Shown here piece after piece: positions 60,305 to 64,000 of a stretch of 64,000 nucleotides of DNA. The number at the start of each line of letters is the position of its first letter. Position 1 is the first letter of the stretch. Source of the stretch: Epiperipatus broadwayi (lineage: Eukaryota > Onychophora > Udeonychophora > Euonychophora > Peripatidae); NCBI GenBank assembly GCA_028023455.1, contig JAQFVV010006310.1, positions 992,001 to 1,056,000 on the forward strand. Direction: 5' to 3'. The translations under genes were made by a program, and so were the position numbers. The notes below the pieces were generated by a model. It did not search any database. It was not told the origin of the DNA and saw only the letters and a list, made by a program, of their open reading frames with translations.

Positions 60305-63300
60305 TTTTCAACTATTTCTAATCCATTATAGGATAAAGATCTCTCAATGTATATGCAGTTTTTCCATATCACTTCTACAAATTTCCATATCTCATTCATC
60401 CATCTATCTATTTAATATAATCTATCTAATACATGTTTTTTTCCCCTAAGTCTTAAGCATTCTCTTGGGATCTATTTTAAGACTTTATTTGTTCATCTAA
60501 TACTATCTTTTTTGGCAGTTTGTTCAGTCCATTCCAATCTATCCTTAATTCCTTCAATAATGTCAATAATATCTATTCTTTTAATTACACTTGGTTTAGA
60601 TGTTTTTTTGTTAATCTCAATATAATCCTTTCCATACTTGTGTGATCTAAAGTCTCTGTTTTACTCTTCTACACATCGGCATATTTCCTTTTATTATTAG
60701 TGTTATATCCACACGTGTGACTGTGCGGCCAGCAATTAAATATATACTATGAAAGACTCACAATATTTCACGTAATCAGAATAGCGAATAGTCCACAACA
60801 ACTCTATTTCTACAGTTCGCTAAAGTTCAATTCCCTCGATGTACTTTCAGGCTGGCTGCTACAAAAACGGTTCACAATGGGCAAACCTCAGCCCCAGTCC
60901 AGTTTAGCTGTATACAAACTCTTTGTAGTAAGCACTGTGACTGGCCTTAAGCTCCTTACAGCTTCCGTCTCTGCAACAGTATATCAGTAACTTCACTTGA
61001 AAACCGCTGGAAACTCAACTCTTTATTCAGCTGCTATCCAGACGGTTTCCTCAGGCTGCAGTCTCCCCAATCTCTGTGGGCCCTTTCCAGCTATGCCTGT
61101 GAACTGCATTTCCACTTAGCACTGGACCTTAACCGAAGCACTGATGCTAGATGTCTCCTACTGGAATTGAACAGTAACACTACTGTAGATGCACTCAAAT
61201 ACTGTCTGCTCAAATGCTGCCTTCCGTAGTTGTTACTCAAATACTGCCCTGCATAGTTCTTACCCAGTCTTCTATAGCTTTCTGATAACTGCAGCAATTA
61301 ATACACTGTCCAATAAGGTAACGACTCTTATCTAGAAATATTTGCAATCAGCAAATATTTCTTGGAATTGTCGATCGCCATTACGTCAATGCCTTAATTA
61401 AATTCCTCAGTTATCAGAGCGCGATCTAAAAACAACAGCACGAATAAATTCTAGTTTTTCCGGAGTGCACAAACTTGTCTGCCATTTTTACAAAATACTA
61501 CAAATAGATAATTTCAACTAAGAACATTCTACTTAAGTTTAATTCTATGATTAATTTCATCCATTATATGATAAAATTGGAATCCTCATCTCTTTAATGG
61601 CATATGTCAATAATACTAAAATTTTTGCTTTATTGTATTTATAGTATTGTATATTGAGGATAACAAATATATTTCTTAAGATAAGGGAAATGAGTACTAC
61701 ATTAGTCTACATTGGAGAAAAATAAAGAGATTTAAAGTGGTAATTTCATCCATTACACATTAATAATCTGTTCAAAGTATTTTTAATTTATGATTATCAA
61801 TTGTAATTTTATTGTGAATTGTATCTCATTCGTTTTAATTTTATCTTTAGTCTTATTTTCTTTCTTTCATCTCTAATAATTCTTGTAACATTTTCTGAAG
61901 CTCTAATTTGCTAACTTAAAATATTATTTGCAAAAACAATCATATCATCCATAAAAATATAATTATTTAAATAATTTCCATTTAATCCATAAAATAATTT
62001 TTTAAAACTGTTTATAAAAAGCTTTGAAATGTGGAGTCATCTATTGTATATTATTATCAATTTTAATGCTTTTTTTAGTATTACTATGGAATCTAATTAT
62101 TGCTGTTGCATTATGATAAATATTTATCAGAATATGACTATAATCTGATTATATATTTTGATGGTCAAAACTTTTCATAATCTACAAATTCAAAACCTAA
62201 CATTAACAGCAATTTGTACTCGGTTGATCCTTTTCTGTAATTTCTTTCAATATTGTAATGTTATCTAATAATTTCTATCTAATCTAGTTAACCATTTTGA
62301 TTGATTTGCATCCATTGCTGAAGATTTGTTGAAATTATCTTAATAAAGATCTTGTATAGAACAAATAGAAGACTATAAAGTCTATGATATCTTCTCTTTC
62401 ACTTTTCTTAAATGGCCATATCAGCTGGTATTTTTTCTATCATCTCGTACATCTTTATTATTTAGACTTTTGATATATAGTTTTGCCAATATTTTCTCCC
62501 TTTTTTTTTTACCTGTATCTTTTAGAATATCAATAATCATTTCATCATTTTCTGGAACTTTCCCCTTCTTCATAGATTTAATTGCACATTTCATGATTTC
62601 ATTTAAAATGCTTGACAATTTAATAAATGTTTTAATGGTAGAATTAGTCTGGTTTTTTATTCTTTCTTACTATATATATTTGGTTTAAAAATACCGCTTC
62701 TTAGTCGCTTGATTCAGCTCAAGTTTTTGGAATATATAGATTTTTGTAAAATTCTTCAACATATTTCATAATGTCATCTCCTTTTTTAATAATAGTTCCA
62801 TTTTTTTTTATTGCTGAAATAAATATTTCTTCCATTTCCACAATGTTGTTTTATACTTTAAAAACTTTTATTCACTTCTATAACTTCTATTGCCAACTCA
62901 CAATTATATTTTATTATCTAACTCACTTTCATACTATTTTAAAAAATTCTGGTTATTCAATCCTTCCTAATAGTTCATTTTAAAATATTTTTATATTCAT
63001 TAAATATTATCTTGTCTTGGATAAAAATTTACTGCAAATTATGACTCTTTTTGTGTTAGAAGTGTGGTTGGAAGTTCTACAATATCATTATATTCAAAAT
63101 ATTTGCAAGTTTTAATTTAAGTTCAATGAAATATTTCTGAAATTAGTAAAATTATTTGTTAACATTGACATTCTTAATAGTTTTTTTATTTCAGGTGTGC
63201 ATAATATTTATCTCACATCTCATTATTCAATAGTCACTACTTATGTTGAATCTATTAAAATTTCTATATTGAAATACATAGTTTCTATTATTTAAAATAT

Positions 63301-63620
63301 AATTCAATTCTGATCATTTTATATTTATTTCCATTTCTTGAAGGAATATACAATTTTCTTTTTATTTTGCAAATTTTTTAAATATTTATCATCTCTCATT
63401 TTTGTTTTCTTAGCCAATTTTACTCACAGCACTTTTATTTTCTAATCATTTTCCCATTCCAGAATCAAAGTTTTCTGTGATAATTTTAAAATGCTAAATA
63501 TTATGATCAGATACATCCTGTATATATTTCTAAAAATTCTCTACTTCTTCATCATAATTAGAACTATTGGGATCTTATTCTAAATTATCTGTTTTCTTTA
63601 GTTGAATAGTTAAATTTATT
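60305..63620 (-). pseudogene. Decayed, nearly full-length RTE LINE protein, split by an insertion
   Basis: On the - strand, from high to low coordinates, come VSDHNI near 63500 (end of the endonuclease domain, SDH motif), KKGDDIMKYVEEFYKNLY near 62750, AIKSMKKGKVPENDEMIID near 62580, then reverse-transcriptase pieces with FVDYEK near 62180 and FMDDMIVFAN near 61950. The C-terminal remnants lie at 60305-60690. An 802 bp sequence interrupts it at 60701-61502. Stops are frequent. The copy is about 2.5 kb without the insertion, close to a complete RTE reading frame. Confidence 0.82.
60701..61502 (-). mobile_element. LTR-like insertion (~802 bp) inside the RTE copy
   Basis: Composition jumps to roughly 45% GC compared with the AT-rich LINE around it. 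The segment begins TGTTATATCC and ends TACTACA, so it has TG...CA ends with short inverted similarity (TGT/ACA). Read on the - strand it ends GGATATAACA, a common LTR end. Flanking five bases are ATTAG and AATAG, a near-match target duplication. Inside is a short repeated word, CTCAAATACTG, at 61194, 61209 (one change) and 61237. No protein domain. The 68-codon frame at 61091-61297 is not a gene. Solo LTR is the best guess. Confidence 0.55.
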
Positions 63621-63629
63621 GATCTATAT

Positions 63630-63979
63630 CAGGGGTTCCCAACCTTTTTGCACTTAAGAGCTCATTCTATAATATTGGCCAAGTGGTGGGCACCATTTAT
63701 TTATCAGTGTAAATTTATAGTTGGATATTATTAATAATGTACAAAAAAATATTTATTTTAAAAATAAAATTTTAACATATAATTAACATTTATATTTTTA
63801 CGCTGTAAAAGTATAGTATGTCCTACAATTTGATTACAATATAATTTATAAGAAAGTTTAAAAATTTAATTTATTTGTGTCAGATAAATAATTTTTTATC
63901 GGGTTCGGATAGCGGCGGGCACACGTAAAATGGTCTGCGGGCTCCATGGTGCCTGTGGACATAGGGTTGGGGACCCCTG
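63630..63979. mobile_element. Non-autonomous hAT transposon, 350 bp, with perfect 8 bp target duplication
   Basis: The left end is CAGGGGTTCCCAACC. The right end, inverted, is CAGGGGTCCCCAACC, one mismatch in 15. Both sides are flanked by ATCTATAT (63622-63629 and 63980-63987), the 8 bp duplication that defines hAT insertions. The interior is AT-rich on the left and GC-richer on the right, with no coding capacity. A transposase would have to be supplied in trans. Confidence 0.95.
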
Positions 63980-64000
63980 ATCTATATGGTATACCATCAA

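Larger units (their letters stand above)
60078..64000 (+). other. Start of WDTC1 intron after exon f (>3.9 kb)
   Basis: Opens GTCAGT. Almost all of it is repeats: an old RTE LINE in reverse orientation, an LTR-like insertion within it, and a hAT element at the end. No TPR-encoding exon was found, so the gene continues beyond the window. Confidence 0.8.

Noticed and set aside
1-64000. CRISPR arrays, bacterial operons, Shine-Dalgarno sites and rho-independent terminators
   Set aside because: Spliced exons, non-LTR LINEs, SINEs and hAT elements show this is animal nuclear DNA. The repeats seen are palindromes and tandem duplications without spacer structure.

Overview
The window is AT-rich (by eye roughly three quarters A+T) animal nuclear DNA. 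Its one recognisable host gene is broken into small exons by very large GT-AG introns filled with transposon debris. There are no bacterial-style genes or operons. The host protein, an RTE-type LINE family ending in TGATGATGATG, a ZMYM1-like hAT transposon and a gypsy-like gag with a long coiled coil all fit an invertebrate. The protein looks arthropod-like (perhaps chelicerate), but that is a guess from remembered homologues.

Host gene: six exons on the + strand between 14667 and 60077 encode 318 residues of the WD40 half of WDTC1 (Drosophila adipose, adp), a CUL4-DDB1 substrate receptor. All splice sites are canonical and all phases join. The start codon and the C-terminal TPR half were not found and probably lie outside the window.

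Layout. 1-1701: anonymous AT-rich DNA with a purine microsatellite. 1702-4995: decayed hAT transposon with a broken ZMYM1-like transposase. 5546-5885: tandem SINE-like copies. 6652-14160: a 7.5 kb element with about 1.47 kb, about 99% identical terminal inverted repeats, a TA on each side, a two-frame gag-like gene on the - strand, and a 999 bp LTR-like insertion in the left arm only. 14667-60077: WDTC1. Its introns hold palindromic foldback elements, four RTE LINE copies (16.9, 33.9, 36.8-39.4 and 60.3-63.6 kb), a 1.1 kb TIR transposon at 18.2 kb, degenerate direct repeats and SINE relics. 60701-61502: LTR-like insertion inside the last RTE copy. 63630-63979: textbook non-autonomous hAT element with a perfect 8 bp target duplication.

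The item most worth following up is the 7.5 kb element. Long, young inverted arms with inward TATA boxes surround a gag-like gene, with no polymerase, integrase or transposase visible.
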